Positions 48,668 through 59,973 of a stretch of 64,000 bases of DNA are shown piece by piece. The DNA lies in the NCBI GenBank assembly GCA_015143295.1, contig JABCRI010000866.1, forward strand, positions 53,059 to 117,058, read 5' to 3'. The notes under the pieces are model-generated. The model did no database searches. It saw only the letters and a program-made list of their open reading frames with translations, and was not told the DNA's origin. How positions within the stretch are numbered: position 1 is the stretch's first letter; every line of letters starts with the position of its first letter. This DNA is from Tetracentron sinense (taxonomy: Eukaryota > Streptophyta > Magnoliopsida > Trochodendrales > Trochodendraceae). The position numbers and the translations under genes are program-made.

Positions 48668-51600
48668 TCACTGAACTCCGCACAAACCAATGGATTTCCT
48701 AAGGAACTCAAACCTAAGGGAATCTAAGGGTTTTGTGAGAATGTCTGCAAATTGTTTCTCTGTTTGGACATACTCAATACACACAACATTTTGCTCAACT
48801 AAATCACGAATGAAGTGATGCCTAATTTCAATGTGTTTTGTGCGAGAATGTTGAACGGGATTTTTGGAAATATTGATAGCACTTGAATTATCACAATACA
48901 CAGTCATAGTGCCTTGTTCAATCCCGTAATCATGCAACATCTGCTTCATCCACAGAAGTTAAGTGCAACAACTGTCAGCTGTTATGTACTCAGCTTCGGC
49001 AGTGGACAATGAAATTGAATTCTGCTTTTTGCTAAGCCAAGCAACTAAGCAGTTTCCAATATAGAAACATCCTCCGGAGGTGCTCTTCCTATCATCAGCA
49101 TTTCTAGCCCAGTCGGCATCGGAATATCCAACTATTGTGGCATTGGTATCAAAAGAATACCAGAGGCCAAATGATGGAGTTCCACTTACATATCGAATGA
49201 TACGCTTGACTGCAAGTAAGTGAGACTCTTTTGGGCTCGCTTGATAGCGGGCACATGCTCCAACACTAAAGGCAATGTCTGGTCTAGTGGCAGTTAGGTA
49301 GAGCAAACTACCAATCATGCTTCTGTAAGAAGTTTGATCAACATCCTTACCTGAAGTATCTTTACTAAGTTTTGTTGTAGAACTCATAGGAGTCCTAGCA
49401 TGCTTAGTAGAACTCATACTAAATTTCTTCACCAGATTTTTAGCATATTTGATTTGAGATACTGAGATCTCAGAATCTAATTGCTTGATCTTAAAACCAA
49501 GGAAGAAACTCAGCTCACCAACCATGCTCATTTCAAATTCATTTTTCATTTGTTCAGCAAATGATAGAGCATGTAAGTCTAATGTGGAACCAAACACAAT
49601 GTCATCAACATATATCTGGGCGATGACAATATCACCTTTCACATTTTTTATGAAAAGGGTTCTGTCTACTCCCCCTCTCGAAAATCCCTTTTCCAAGAGA
49701 TAAGTAGTCAACCTCTCATACCAAGCTCTTGGAGCTTGCTTTAAACCATAGAGAGCCCTTTTTAATCGATAGACTTGATCAAGGTGATGTGGATCTTCAA
49801 ACCCTTTTGGTTGTTCCACATAGATCTCTTCCTGTAGAATGCCATTCAGAAAGGCACTCTTAACATCCATTTGAAACAACTTGAATTTCATATGGCAAGC
49901 CACAGCTAGAAGAATTCTGATTGATTCTAGCCTGGCAACAGGAGCAAAGGTCTCATCGAAGTCAATGCCTTCAATTTGGGTGTATCCTTGTGCAACTAAC
50001 CTAGCCTTATTTCTTATGATAGTACCTTTTTCATCAGATTTGTTCTTGAAAATCCATTTGGTACCTATCACATTTGTATTTTAGGTCTAGGTACTAAATA
50101 CCAAACATCATTCCTAGTAAACTGAAGTAACTCTTCTTGCATTGCATTGATCCAATTATCATCTACAAGGGCTTCAGCTACATTCTTGGGTTCAAAAGAT
50201 GAAGTATAGCAAATGTAGCTAACTTCATTTTCAATTTGTTTCCTTGTTCTCACTCCACTTTCAAGATCACCAATAATATCTGTGGAAGTGTGAGGACTTA
50301 TGACCCTTGGATGTGTAGGTTTTAATGGAGATGATTGCTTAGTAATAAGTGGAGTTGAAGAAGTTTCAACATTTTCATTTTCAGCACTATCATCATCCTC
50401 TAGTTGCACATTTTCAACACCAGAGTCATCCACAACTACATTGATGGACTCCATAATTGTAGAGGTTCTCAAGTTATACACTCGATAAGCTCTACTGTTT
50501 GTGGAATACCCAAGAAATATCCCTTCATCACTCCGGGATTCAAGTTTGCCCAGTTGCTCTCTATCCTTAAGGATATAGCATTTACTTCCGAATTCTCGAA
50601 AGTACTTGACACTGGGTTTCTTGTTATTCCACAACTCATATGGGGTTTTCATTGTTCCAGGCCTTAGAAAAACTCGATTAACTATATAACAAGCAGTGTT
50701 AACTGCTTCAGCCTAGAAATGAGAAGCTAGATTATTGCTATGGAGCATAACTCTAGCCATCTCTTGGAGAACCCTGTTCTTCCTCTCCACAACACCATTC
50801 TGCTGAGGTGTAATGGGTGCAGAAAATTCATGTTTGATACCCGACTCAACACAAAAGTCGTTGTACTTAGAGTTTTCAAACTCCTTTCCATGATCACTTC
50901 GAATTCGAGTGATTGGACATCTTTTCTCATTTTGAATTTTCAAGCAAATACTTTTGAAATTTTCAAAAGCATCAGATTTCTCTCTCATAAATGCTACCCA
51001 TGACATTCTTGAGAAATCATCAACCATGACTAGGATGTATCGCTTTCCACCTAAACTTTCAGTTCTTGTAGGACCCATAAGATCCATATGAATTAATTCC
51101 AGTGGATATGAAGTAGCAATACTTAAAGTCTTCTTATGTGGGGTTCTAATTTGTTTACCAATCTGACATGGCCCACACACAGCAGTAGAAGGCTTTCCTA
51201 GTTTGGGCACACCTCTCACAAGTTCTTGCTTTGAGATTTTGCATAGGTCTTTGAAGTTCATGTGACCTAGCCTTCGGTGCCACAAATCAACTTCCTCAAT
51301 TTTAGCCCTATTACAGACATTTGAGAAATTAGAACTAGGGATTAAGCTGTAGCAATTGTCAGTGGTTCTCAACCCTTCTAGAACACACTTACCTTTACCA
51401 TTAATGACTAAGCATTTATTTTGGGTAAAGTGCACAGCATGGTTATCATCACATAGTTGACTTATGCTAATCAAATTAGCTTTCAGTCCTTCAACAAACA
51501 AGGCATTTTTCAATTTTGGTATGCCTGGTGAATCGATGATACCCTTCCCTTTAACTAATGACTTGCTTCCATCACCAAAAGTAACAATCCCATCTGGACA

Positions 51601-51700
51601 ATCCTCAAATCGAGTAAATAGAGACTTGTTACCTGTCATATGCCGAGAACACCCACTGTCGAAGTATCACATTTCTGTGTTTTGGGCTTTAAAGGCAGTA
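48668..51700 (-). pseudogene. Sirevirus F pol: protease, integrase, RT, RNase H
   Basis: Nearly intact pol. Protease motif YFDSGCSRHMTG (near 51650) is preceded by a TGA where Trp is expected. The integrase keeps HRRLGHMNF..CGPCQIGK (zinc-binding HHCC), MDLMGP, RSDHGKEFEN and NGVVERKNR, so all three acidic residues (DDE) are present. The integrase-RT linker is at 50068-50652, where a frame change occurs near 50070; there is also a stop near 50713. RT (48959-50071) has [22 protein letters not shown] and IYVDDIVFG. RNase H has [19 protein letters not shown], and an in-frame TAA (near 48956) separates it from MKQMLHDYG. The frame ends at 48668. The lesions are few and mostly C-to-T type. Confidence 0.9.
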
Positions 51701-53947
51701 TGAATGACAAGGCACTTAAGGTCATCCTTTCTCACATACACAGTTTTTAAACTTTGTTTAGACATTTGAATATTGTTCTGTGTAGTAGAGACCTTTTTCT
51801 TTTTAGACCTTCTAGTCCTCTTTCTGTTCTGTTCAGTTCTAGCATAATGATTTGTCACATTCTTTCCTCTTGAGTAATCATAAGGAGTGAATGGACCATT
51901 TTCATTTCTAGACATTTGAGCAATCCTATTGACATCTTCGCTCAAAATTCTAGATTCCCTTGACTTTGATTTTGGTTCCATGAACCATTTCGGGGAGCTC
52001 TTCTAAACGCATTACAGTTTGGTCGAATGTGACCTCTTACACCACAAAAGTGACATGTGGGTATGAATCTAGAAAGAGGAGGAGGATTTCTTCTAAAAGG
52101 AATTTGATTCCTCAAAGCATTCACCCTAGGAGCTGCATTTCTAGGCTTTACAACATTTGTATAAGCCTTAGTACTTGATGTGGAAGGTACATTCACTTTG
52201 GGATCAGAATGTATTGGTTCAAACACAGCACTAGCCATTGTACCAACAGCTAAAGGACCAGCTGGTGTGTCAGCATGTCCTATCCCAGATCTATTAGAAT
52301 TTGATCCATATTTTCTAACTAATTCATCTAGGCAGCTAGTATTTCCAAACATTCTTACTTCTTTCTCAAGAGTATAGACCTTCTGAATCAAGTCAGTCTT
52401 GTCTTTAAGGGTTATATGATGTTCTTTTTCAAGAAATTTCACCTTATCGACAAGAGAATCTTTTAAAGATTCTAGCTCCACTAATAGAGTCCTTGACTCT
52501 CCAACTTCTTTCAAGGAAGTGTCTCTTTCAACTTCTAATCTTCTGACAACATTAGTCAATGAGACATTTTCTTCCAAAAGACATTTAACTTTTTCAACAA
52601 AAGCTTCTTTCTCATTTTCAAGCTGACTAACTAGAGCATTCATCTCCTTTGCTTCTAGTTTACAAGTATCTCTTTCATTTTGAATGATTTTGAGTTTTTT
52701 GCTCAGAGATTTTTGCTTTAGTCAGTTTCAAGCTTTCAGAATACAACTTATCATAAGTTGTTTTCAAATTTTCATCACTTTCAGAGTCAGTATGACTCTT
52801 CTCAGTGTATCCACTAGACTCAGCGTGACTACTTTCATCACTTCTATCCTTCTCATCAACCACTGAGGTAGTCTAAAGAATCCCAGAAAGGGATACAGTG
52901 AAAGCAGTATGATTATCAGTTTCTTCACTTGAAGAAGAACTGTCTGATTCTTCATTCTCGGAATCACTGTCATCCCAACAGGCATTCATCACTTTGCCCC
53001 TACTTTTCTTCTTGTTAGGACAGTTAAATGAAATATGACCGAAGCCATGACATTCATAACATTGAACACCTTGGGGTTTCTTGTCGCCACTCTTGGAATT
53101 TTTCTTGATTTCCCAGGGCTTAGACTTTGACTTCTCAAAAGATTTTCCTTCCTGTTTAGGATTGAACCTCTTTTTCGTTCTAAAAAATTTCGAAATTTTT
53201 TAACGAAGAGAGCCATTTCTTCCTCATCCATCTCACCATCATTGTTATCGTCATCCAAGATTCCTTAATTGATTTCAAGGCTAAAGATTTGGTTTTCTTG
53301 GATGGTCGAAGATTGAGTTCATAAGTTTGGAGTGAACCAACTAATTCTTCAATCTTCAGAGAGTCAACATTTTTACTCTCTTCAATAACAGTGACCTTGG
53401 GTTGAAATCTCTCAGGTAGAGATCTAAGGACTTTTCTAACTATTTTAGACTCAGTTAATCTTTCACCTAAGTTGAAACTAGCATTGACAATGTCACTAAG
53501 TTTTGCATAAAATTCATCAAATGTGTCATCGTCTTCCATTTTCAAATATTCAAATTTGGTGGTTAACATTGGAGTTTTGAGATTTTAACAGTGATCGTAC
53601 CCTCATGGGTAATCTCTAGAATGTCCATGCCTCCTTTGCTGTTTCACATGAAGAAATTCGTCTGAATACTCAGCTGTGACTGCAGTAAAGATAGCATTGA
53701 GTCCTTTAGTATTCCAACCACTTGTCTCAAGCTCTTCTCTGGTCCATTCATTAGAATATTTGACAACAGTCAAATCACCTAGAGTTTTCACAGGCGTCGT
53801 CCACCCATTTTGAATAGACATCCAAATTCTCTCGTCAATTGATTTGAGAAAAGCTCTCATACGGGCTTTCCAATATGCGTAATTATTCCCATCGAACAGT
53901 GGGGGACGAGAGACTGAACCGCCCTCTCTTAGAGTACTCATGATCAC
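51700..53947 (-). pseudogene. Sirevirus F gag
   Basis: The frame starts near 53947 (MSTLREGGSVSRPPLFDGNN, ATG 53941). A gap or shift near 53590 precedes the UBN2-type segment (MLTTKFEYLKMEDDDTFDEF, LRSLPERFQPKV). The first zinc knuckle is CYECHGFGHISFNC (near 53060). An acidic Ser-rich region is followed by a long coiled coil (52643-52300, LENEKEAFVEKVKCLLEEN, LVDKVKFLEKEH). The second knuckle is CHFCGVRGHIRPNC (near 52050). The length and coiled coil fit Sirevirus gag. Frame changes near 53200, 52870 and 51960 make it inactive. Confidence 0.85.
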
Positions 53948-53999
53948 AGAGTAAGATATACAAGATCACACTAAAGGGTTTAGTCTTAAAGGTGAACCC

Positions 54000-54011
54000 G
54001 CTCTGATACCA
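54000..54011 (-). other. Primer-binding site of element F
   Basis: TGGTATCAGAGC on the minus strand, two bases inside the 5' LTR edge (54014). It matches initiator tRNA-Met. Confidence 0.85.
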
Positions 54012-54013
54012 AT

Positions 54014-55207
54014 TGAAATTACTCTGATCAATGATCTCTATGACCTAGAGGGGGGTGAATAGGTCTATCTAAGAACTTATAACCAATTTTTAATTTTTTA
54101 AATAATTAGATTAGAAATCAATAAACAATTCACACAAACAATCCACACAAATCAAACACAGCAGATTTTTACGTGGAAAACCCTTACGGAAAAAAACCAC
54201 GGGACCTCGTCCAGTAACAAACTTCACTATAAGAAGAATTCAAGTACAAGACAAGATCTTACCCAAACCGGACTCGACGTTCCTAGGTACAGAATCTTAC
54301 TCTTGATTTTCACGAACCAGCAGGTTCGATCTCCACCGTAGCAGCTTCGGTTCCTAACCGACCAAATCTTCTCAAGCTACTTCAATACCACGATCACACA
54401 CGATCGATCTCCTTCCACGAAGGCTCCGGATCACACACCGGACACACACACAAAGTGTAGGGTTGTGAATCAATTTAGAAAGCTTCAAACCCTAGAGGGA
54501 TCTCATATAGATCTGAGATCACACAATGCAAGATCAAAGAATAGATTTATACTTGCATTCTCTAGGATGATTGAAAAAGGAGGGATCACTAAAGATCTAT
54601 GAGGAACAATGGAAAAAGCCCTAGAAGGGTTTCTCAAACCTCTACTCTTTCAAAATAAACAAAGATCCGAATTAGGTCTCCAAAAAGTTGTTTATATAGG
54701 GTTTAGAAAAGAGTCCAGAAAAAATAAAATTATGTTTACGAGGACCGATCAATCGGTGCTTATAACCGATCGCTCGGTCTAAAACCGATTGATCGGTCTA
54801 AAACCGATTGATCGCTACTTTCACCGAGAGATCGGTTAAAAATTGTCTCTCTGGAAAAATACCCCATACAAAGTTTTTGACCAGTCGATAGCCACCGATC
54901 GATCGGTTGAGACAGAATTTCAGCCTAAACATTTTTTCTTTTGTTTTTTGTTTGATTTAAATAAGATCAAAACTCTTTGGTAGGCTTAAAACTATCCTCC
55001 TAGGTATGTTTAGAGTTATCTAAGTCAAATCCAACCTAGGTAGGGGTCTCTAAGTCCATTACCTGTCTAGATCCGGAGTAGAAGCTTTTTCTTCAATATC
55101 TTCAGTCTTCTTGAAACTTTAACTTTTTCGACAAGTTGAATAAGACACAACACTCATGACCTATCTAATGATCACGGAATTTGCCAACACCTATTTCTGG
55201 ATTTACA
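54014..55207 (-). repeat. 5' LTR of element F
   Basis: It matches 44972-46194 with few substitutions; the main differences are in the dyad cluster. TATA box CTATATAAA (minus) at 54691-54699. Confidence 0.9.
54743..54909. repeat. TCGA-centred dyad cluster in the 5' LTR of F
   Basis: Units are ACCGATCAATCGGT, ACCGATCGCTCGGT, ACCGATTGATCGGT, ACCGATTGATCGCT and ACCGATCGATCGGT. Compared with 45711-45897, one roughly 18-bp unit is extra and a block of about 40 bp is missing near 54900. Confidence 0.9.
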
Positions 55208-56301
55208 TAAGTGATTAAAAGTTATCATTTAATTAAATAGATTAAAAGTTAATCTATTGTTTAAATTAATTGTTAATTTAAACATATGGATTATTTTAGC
55301 AATTATTTAATTAACATAATTAAAGGGAAAATGGGTTTGACCCATATCTATAAACCCATTAAAATTGAACTTTAATATGAGTCAAAGCCCATGGGTTTAA
55401 ACCCTAGGGTGGGGCACCCACTTTAGTAATCCTCATTGGATTATGATTTGTTTAATTGAATAATTGTTGAAATATAATTCCTATAATTATAGAATTAAAA
55501 TCCAATTATTTGATTGCAATAAGGATGAGGATAAGTTGAAATTGGATTACAACATGAAGTGTTTAACTCTCCAAAGTCCACGCCCTTTGGAGCTCATGCC
55601 CACCCTTGTGTAGGGTTTCCTAGTTTGACTAGGTTTCCTTCTTTTTGTTAGATGTTGACTTATCCCAATTAATTAAGATATCCTCTTGTAATAAGGACTC
55701 TTTAATTAGTAGGATTATTATAACTAAAGTAGTTATAGATTAAGTAGGAGTTTAATTAATTAATAGTAAGAGTTATTATTAATTAATAAATCCTACTAGA
55801 TAAGATCAAGTTGGAGTAGGAATAGGATATGATCCTAGTCTATAAATACCCCAATATCCTAGACCATTAAGCATTTTTTTCCAGAATTTTTTCTCTCCTC
55901 TCTTCTCCTCTCTCTTTCCAAACCGTGAGCCCTAGGGATTTTCGTGAGCTTCATTTGTGGTGCAAGTTGAGTTTTGTTTATTCTAGGGTTTTGAACTTTA
56001 GTACTTTTAGTGATAGAAGGTCTACACCATTACTCCATCTTCTTCCTCTTGTTTCTATAATTCCAAAGGAGATTCTAAAACTTTGTGGGGATAGTGAAGA
56101 ATAAGGATCGAGCTTCTAGTATTTTTTTGGAGAAATCTCTACAAAGAGTTCTAATGGTTTGAGTGGATTAAGCTTCACCGGTGAACATCATTCACCGAGG
56201 TGATATGACTAAAACTCTTAGATAGTTTTGATGCTTTCTATGGTGTTAAGATCTAGGGGATCCAGTTTTCGCATAATTTTTTATCCGGATCCCCCTACAA
56301 T

Positions 56302-56551
56302 TGTAAAGTCCATATGTTTTAGTGTTGGCTTATTCCGTTGTCAAAACAGTGAGTCTAGTGTGTCTTGTGTCATTGCCTACAAGCGTCCAAGGTAAAGTGA
56401 AGATGAAGACCGAAGACGATCAGTTGAAGACATTCCGATCATAGCCTTCATATCACTCATAGGATGGTAAGTGACCTAGATACCATGCTACTTTAGGTGG
56501 AAATTGACTTAGAATAATTAAATGAGATTGGTTTGATCATTCTACCAACAG
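56302..56551 (+). mobile_element. LTR of the older copia-like element L
   Basis: About 250 bp from TGTAAAGTCCATATG to CTACCAACA. It follows the polypurine tract at 35862-35880 once element H is removed. Its right edge is inferred only from the CA end. Confidence 0.45.
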
Positions 56552-58022
56552 TTTTACTGAAACACCAGTGGAAGCATCCAATAAGTTGTATGCGAAATGT
56601 GAAATGTGCATAAACCATAAGTTTATAACCTATATACAAAATAGGCTAAATTCATCATTTGGCAAGCAAATTCCCGCTGAAGAAATATAAAGCAAAAAAA
56701 AAGGAAGAGACACATATTGGGAAAAAAGAAACCGGCCCTGAAAAAGCTATTGTTACTTTTTTAAAGGCAAGATGGGCAAGGACCTCTCCATGGAAAATCA
56801 TTCAAGACCTAGAAATGGACACTACATAAGGACATGGGGAAGAATTCTAAAGTTGAAGACCTTTGAAAAAGCAGGGTGCCCCTCCTATGATGGCCTTTGA
56901 TGAGTCCAATTAAATAATATATTCGTTGATGATGTGATAAGTAATAGACCACTCTCACTACTAACTATTAACATAAGATAAATGATGTCTTGTACTCGTA
57001 GAGATTTCTAATTGTCAGAAAACAGAGGCATCTCAAAACATTTTAAAGTGAAGAAATTCTTAAATGTTAGAAAGCATAGGGCTTCTTTTTAAAAATGCCT
57101 ATATATTTCCAAATGTACCAATGATATAAGTTCTACAAGAATAGAAATCATATTGAGAACGTACAACCATAGGGCAACCCCAGACTCTTCTTAAGAAGAT
57201 GTGATCCTAGTGCGTCAAAAATATGGGATGCACTAGAGTTCCCATTACTTGTTTATTTGGGAAAAGATTTTTCAAGTTATTTTAGTTGAATTAATCAAGT
57301 TACTTTCCTCGAGTCAAATTACTTGAGTTAACCATAAAATTCTATTGATTCAATCAAGTCATATGACTTGAAGAGAGATATTTTTTTCACTAAATGAACA
57401 AGTCATGAAGACTATATAGTGTCCCAAATTTTTTTATGACATATGATAGCATCTTCTCAAAACGTTTCAAGTTGCCTTGTGACCGGGCTCAATAGCATTT
57501 AACCTAAGGCTCGTTTGTTTTTCAAAGAAAATAGGTGCATTGAATTATTTTTAGGGGAAGGCTTAATTTTGTATTTCGAAACTGCAAAATGAGCTTTCTA
57601 TTGCAAATATTTCTCTACTTTAGTTGTTTGAGAAAAAGAATTCTTTAAAAAAAAGAGGAGAAATTATTTCCACAAATTTTTTTTTCCTTTTCCACACCGT
57701 TTTTCCTGGGGCAAACAATTAAAGCCAAGAGAAAAAAAACAACACAAAATATCAACTACATTGAAAATGTATTACAAGATTACCATAATCAACAATATCA
57801 TTCCATGCTTACCTAAACAAAAATTTAAAGAAGAAAAAGAAAAATGACAATTCCATTGCGGTTATAGTTTTAATCCAAAAATCCCCTGGAGCAAATAGAG
57901 AAGGATCAAGGAAAATATACAAATAAAGAATATTGAAAACAAAAAAAATCCTTGTTTGCCATGGAGATCCTCTCTTAAAACACAGGCATCAATCACCAGA
58001 GCTCCATTAATGATAAAAATAA
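56552..58022. other. Intergenic sequence 3' of the DUF761 gene
   Basis: No gene is seen. GGCTCGTTTGTTTTTC near 57506 and a loosely inverted GTTTTTCCTGGGGCAAACAA near 57700 may bound a degraded MITE, but the arms are too poor to call. Confidence 0.5.
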
Positions 58023-58394
58023 TCATGGTGAATTCGATGGAGTCCTCTCCAAACTATCTCCCCTGCAGTATTGAAGCTTCAGCGACACCTGCCTCTCTAG
58101 CTGAAGTTGACGGTAGAAATTAGCAATAAACATCTCTGCTTTCTTATCAATATCTTCTTCTGATGCAAAGCTTCTTGTCCTTTGTAGTTCCCGTGATGAA
58201 CCCAGTTCATCAGGCTCGGTGTCATCAGTGCAACCTCGCAAACCTGGCCGATCATTGAAGCTAAGTCGACGCCTGCTCGAAGCACGGATGGCGGAAGCTA
58301 GACGCCACTGGTTTATGCTAAATCTTAGTAAAAACCTTACTTTCTTTACAGCCCTTCTTAGACGGCCTAGCAATAACCAGTTTTCCAAAGCCAT
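58023..58394 (-). CDS. DUF761 domain protein
   Basis: An intronless 123-codon frame. The N-terminus MALENWLLLGRLRRAVKKVR is amphipathic and basic. The middle is Ser/Arg-rich (SSRRRLSFNDRPG). The C-terminal part, DIDKKAEMFIANFYRQLQLE (about residues 81-100), is the DUF761 signature of small plant proteins known as cotton-fibre expressed or Avr9/Cf-9 rapidly elicited. Their molecular role is unknown, and some members respond to stress or defence. The ATG has a good plant context (CAACCATGGC) and a TATA box lies about 70 bp upstream. No frame damage is visible. It stands at the edge of the transposon block and looks like a real host gene, though expression is not shown by sequence. Confidence 0.8.
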   Translation of the reverse strand: MALENWLLLGRLRRAVKKVRFLLRFSINQWRLASAIRASSRRRLSFNDRPGLRGCTDDTEPDELGSSRELQRTRSFASEEDIDKKAEMFIANFYRQLQLERQVSLKLQYCRGDSLERTPSNSP

Positions 58395-58461
58395 GGTTGA
58401 AGAATTGATTTGATTAAAAAGAGAATATGTAGATTAAAGTATAAAGAGCTGGTGCTTTAGG

Positions 58462-58469
58462 GTTTTATA
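58462..58469 (-). promoter_or_regulatory. Putative TATA box of the DUF761 gene
   Basis: TATAAAAC on the minus strand, 68-75 bp upstream of the ATG. Confidence 0.55.
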
Positions 58470-58722
58470 GGAAAGGAGGAATGAAAAAAGGGGAAAAGAG
58501 AGAGAAATGTCTCATACAAGGTACTCGCTACTGGGATTTTACGAAGTTGGTTTTGGCGTTGAATATAAAGAAGCGTAACAAAGAGGAGTACTAAATAAAA
58601 AAGACAGCTACTTGTCTGAACTATGTGGTTTACCATTTCATGTATTCCACTACTTGTAGACTTGTAGACCAAGTTTTAACTAATAGGTATTGTGGCTGTT
58701 GTTTGAAGGAAATGTTTAAGGT

Positions 58723-59725
58723 CAGGGGCGGAGCCAGGATTTTCTAGTAGTGGGGGCACGTGATGGTTCATAAAAAAATGAGAGTAATTGGCGATAGATT
58801 TATAGAAAATTATTAGGTTGGTACAAAATAATCTTAATCTAAGGAGGATGGGGGTTCGGGACTTTAGGCCCCGAAAGTTTTTTAATGACCAAGTTTTTGG
58901 GGGCATTTCGCTCATATATTTTGTACATATTTTACTGTTAATGTTTCTCCTTGTTTACACCTTTGGCCCATCACTATACCGAGTCAAATAATTAAATAAC
59001 ATGTTATAGAAGATACATTTTGTTTTTAATAGTTCAAGGAACATTGCCCACTTGCCTCATGGCTATACCTATTAAATAGTTGAATAAAATAGTATAATTA
59101 TTTAACCCTGGTCAAGAATTTTAAATCTTAGGGTTAATATTTATTATTAATTTTTTTTAAAAATGTTATATTATTGAACCCCAAGGGTTAGTGAAGCTTA
59201 ACCCAGTTAATAAAGGTCAAAAGAGTCATGTGTTGACTTGTGGGAGCGATTGAACTCCCCCTGAGTTCATGTCCCCATTCCCAAGGCGAGATCGGATTAC
59301 AACCAATCGCAATTAGACTTGGGAACAATTCAATCGCACCCGCAGGTCAACACATATCCTTTTTAACCCGTATTAACCATGATTAAGATTCACTAACCCT
59401 TAAGGTTCATCAATCTAATCTTGATTTTTTATAGAAAAATTTAAACCCTTGGGTTAAAATTTCTTAACCCTAAGGTTAATTTTTTTTAATATCTTATTTA
59501 AAAACCCAATGTTAGATTGTTGAACTTTACAAGTTAATGAATATTAACTATGGTTAATGGGGGTTAAAAGGGACACGTGTTGACCTATGGGTGTGATTGA
59601 ACTCTCCCCGAGTTCAATTGCGATTGGTTGTTATTCAATCTCTCTCATGGCTATGTATGCGTTAAAAAAAAAAAAAAATCAAAAGTTGAGTGGGGGGCAC
59701 GTGCCCCCACCTGGCTCCGCCCCTG
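58723..59725. mobile_element. Non-autonomous hAT element, TSD TTTAAGGT
   Basis: Terminal inverted repeats CAGGGGCGGAGCCAGG and CCTGGCTCCGCCCCTG are well known hAT-type termini in plants. Perfect 8-bp duplications TTTAAGGT flank it (58715-58722, 59726-59733), as expected of hAT. It is 1003 bp long with no transposase, and it contains a foldback MITE. It lies upstream of the DUF761 gene. Confidence 0.92.
59100..59650. repeat. Foldback MITE nested in the hAT element
   Basis: The arms at about 59150-59270 and 59320-59440 are inverted. Landmarks are GGTTAGTGAAGCTTAACCCA against AACCATGATTAAGATTCACT, and GCGATTGAACTC against CAATTCAATCGC. A further direct partial copy lies at 59500-59640. Confidence 0.7.
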
Positions 59726-59733
59726 TTTAAGGT

Positions 59734-59973
59734 GGCGTTTGGATTGGATTTTTTTGGCCAAAAATCAATTCTGATAAAATTGATTGTATAGAAACTCATG
59801 ATCAAATAATCATTTTTTTCAAACAATAGTCTTCGGAGAATACAAAGTTGAGAGACTCACCTATGTATTCTCCGAATACTATTATTTGAAAAAATGATTA
59901 TTTGACCATTAATTTCTACATGATCAATTTTACTAGAATTGATTTTTAGCTAAAAAAATCAAATCCAAACGCC
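59734..59973. mobile_element. Foldback MITE of 240 bp
   Basis: Long imperfect inverted repeats run from GGCGTTTGGATTGGATTTTT to AAAAATCAAATCCAAACGCC, with GGAGAATACA / TGTATTCTCC further in. It begins exactly where the hAT target duplication ends. Its superfamily is unclear and no target duplication was found. Confidence 0.7.

Larger units (their letters stand above)
44972..55207 (-). mobile_element. Sirevirus-type copia element F, TSD TAAGT
   Basis: A 10,236-bp element with LTRs of 1223 bp (44972-46194) and 1194 bp (54014-55207) and perfect flanking TAAGT (44967-44971, 55208-55212). Sirevirus traits that I can see are a long gag with coiled coil and two zinc knuckles, an extra ORF between RNase H and the 3' LTR, more than one polypurine-like block, and dyads upstream of the LTR TATA box. 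The LTRs are very similar, so insertion was fairly recent. Only a few stops and shifts block the coding regions. Confidence 0.92.
35882..56299 (+). mobile_element. Ty1/copia element H, TSD ATTGT
   Basis: A complete but decayed element with two LTRs (35882-38046; 43856-56299, the latter split by element F), a primer-binding site, a polyprotein region and a polypurine tract. It is flanked by perfect ATTGT (35877-35881, 56300-56304). Excluding F it is about 10.2 kb. It inserted exactly at the polypurine/LTR junction of the older element L. LTR identity is high but the coding region is broken many times. Confidence 0.92.
43856..56299 (+). repeat. 3' LTR of element H, split by element F
   Basis: The pieces 43856-44971 and 55213-56299 match the two parts of the 5' LTR in order. 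The first ends and the second resumes around the TAAGT duplication of F. The open frame at 44415-44747 is LTR sequence, also present in diverged form at about 36460, and is not a gene. Confidence 0.9.
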
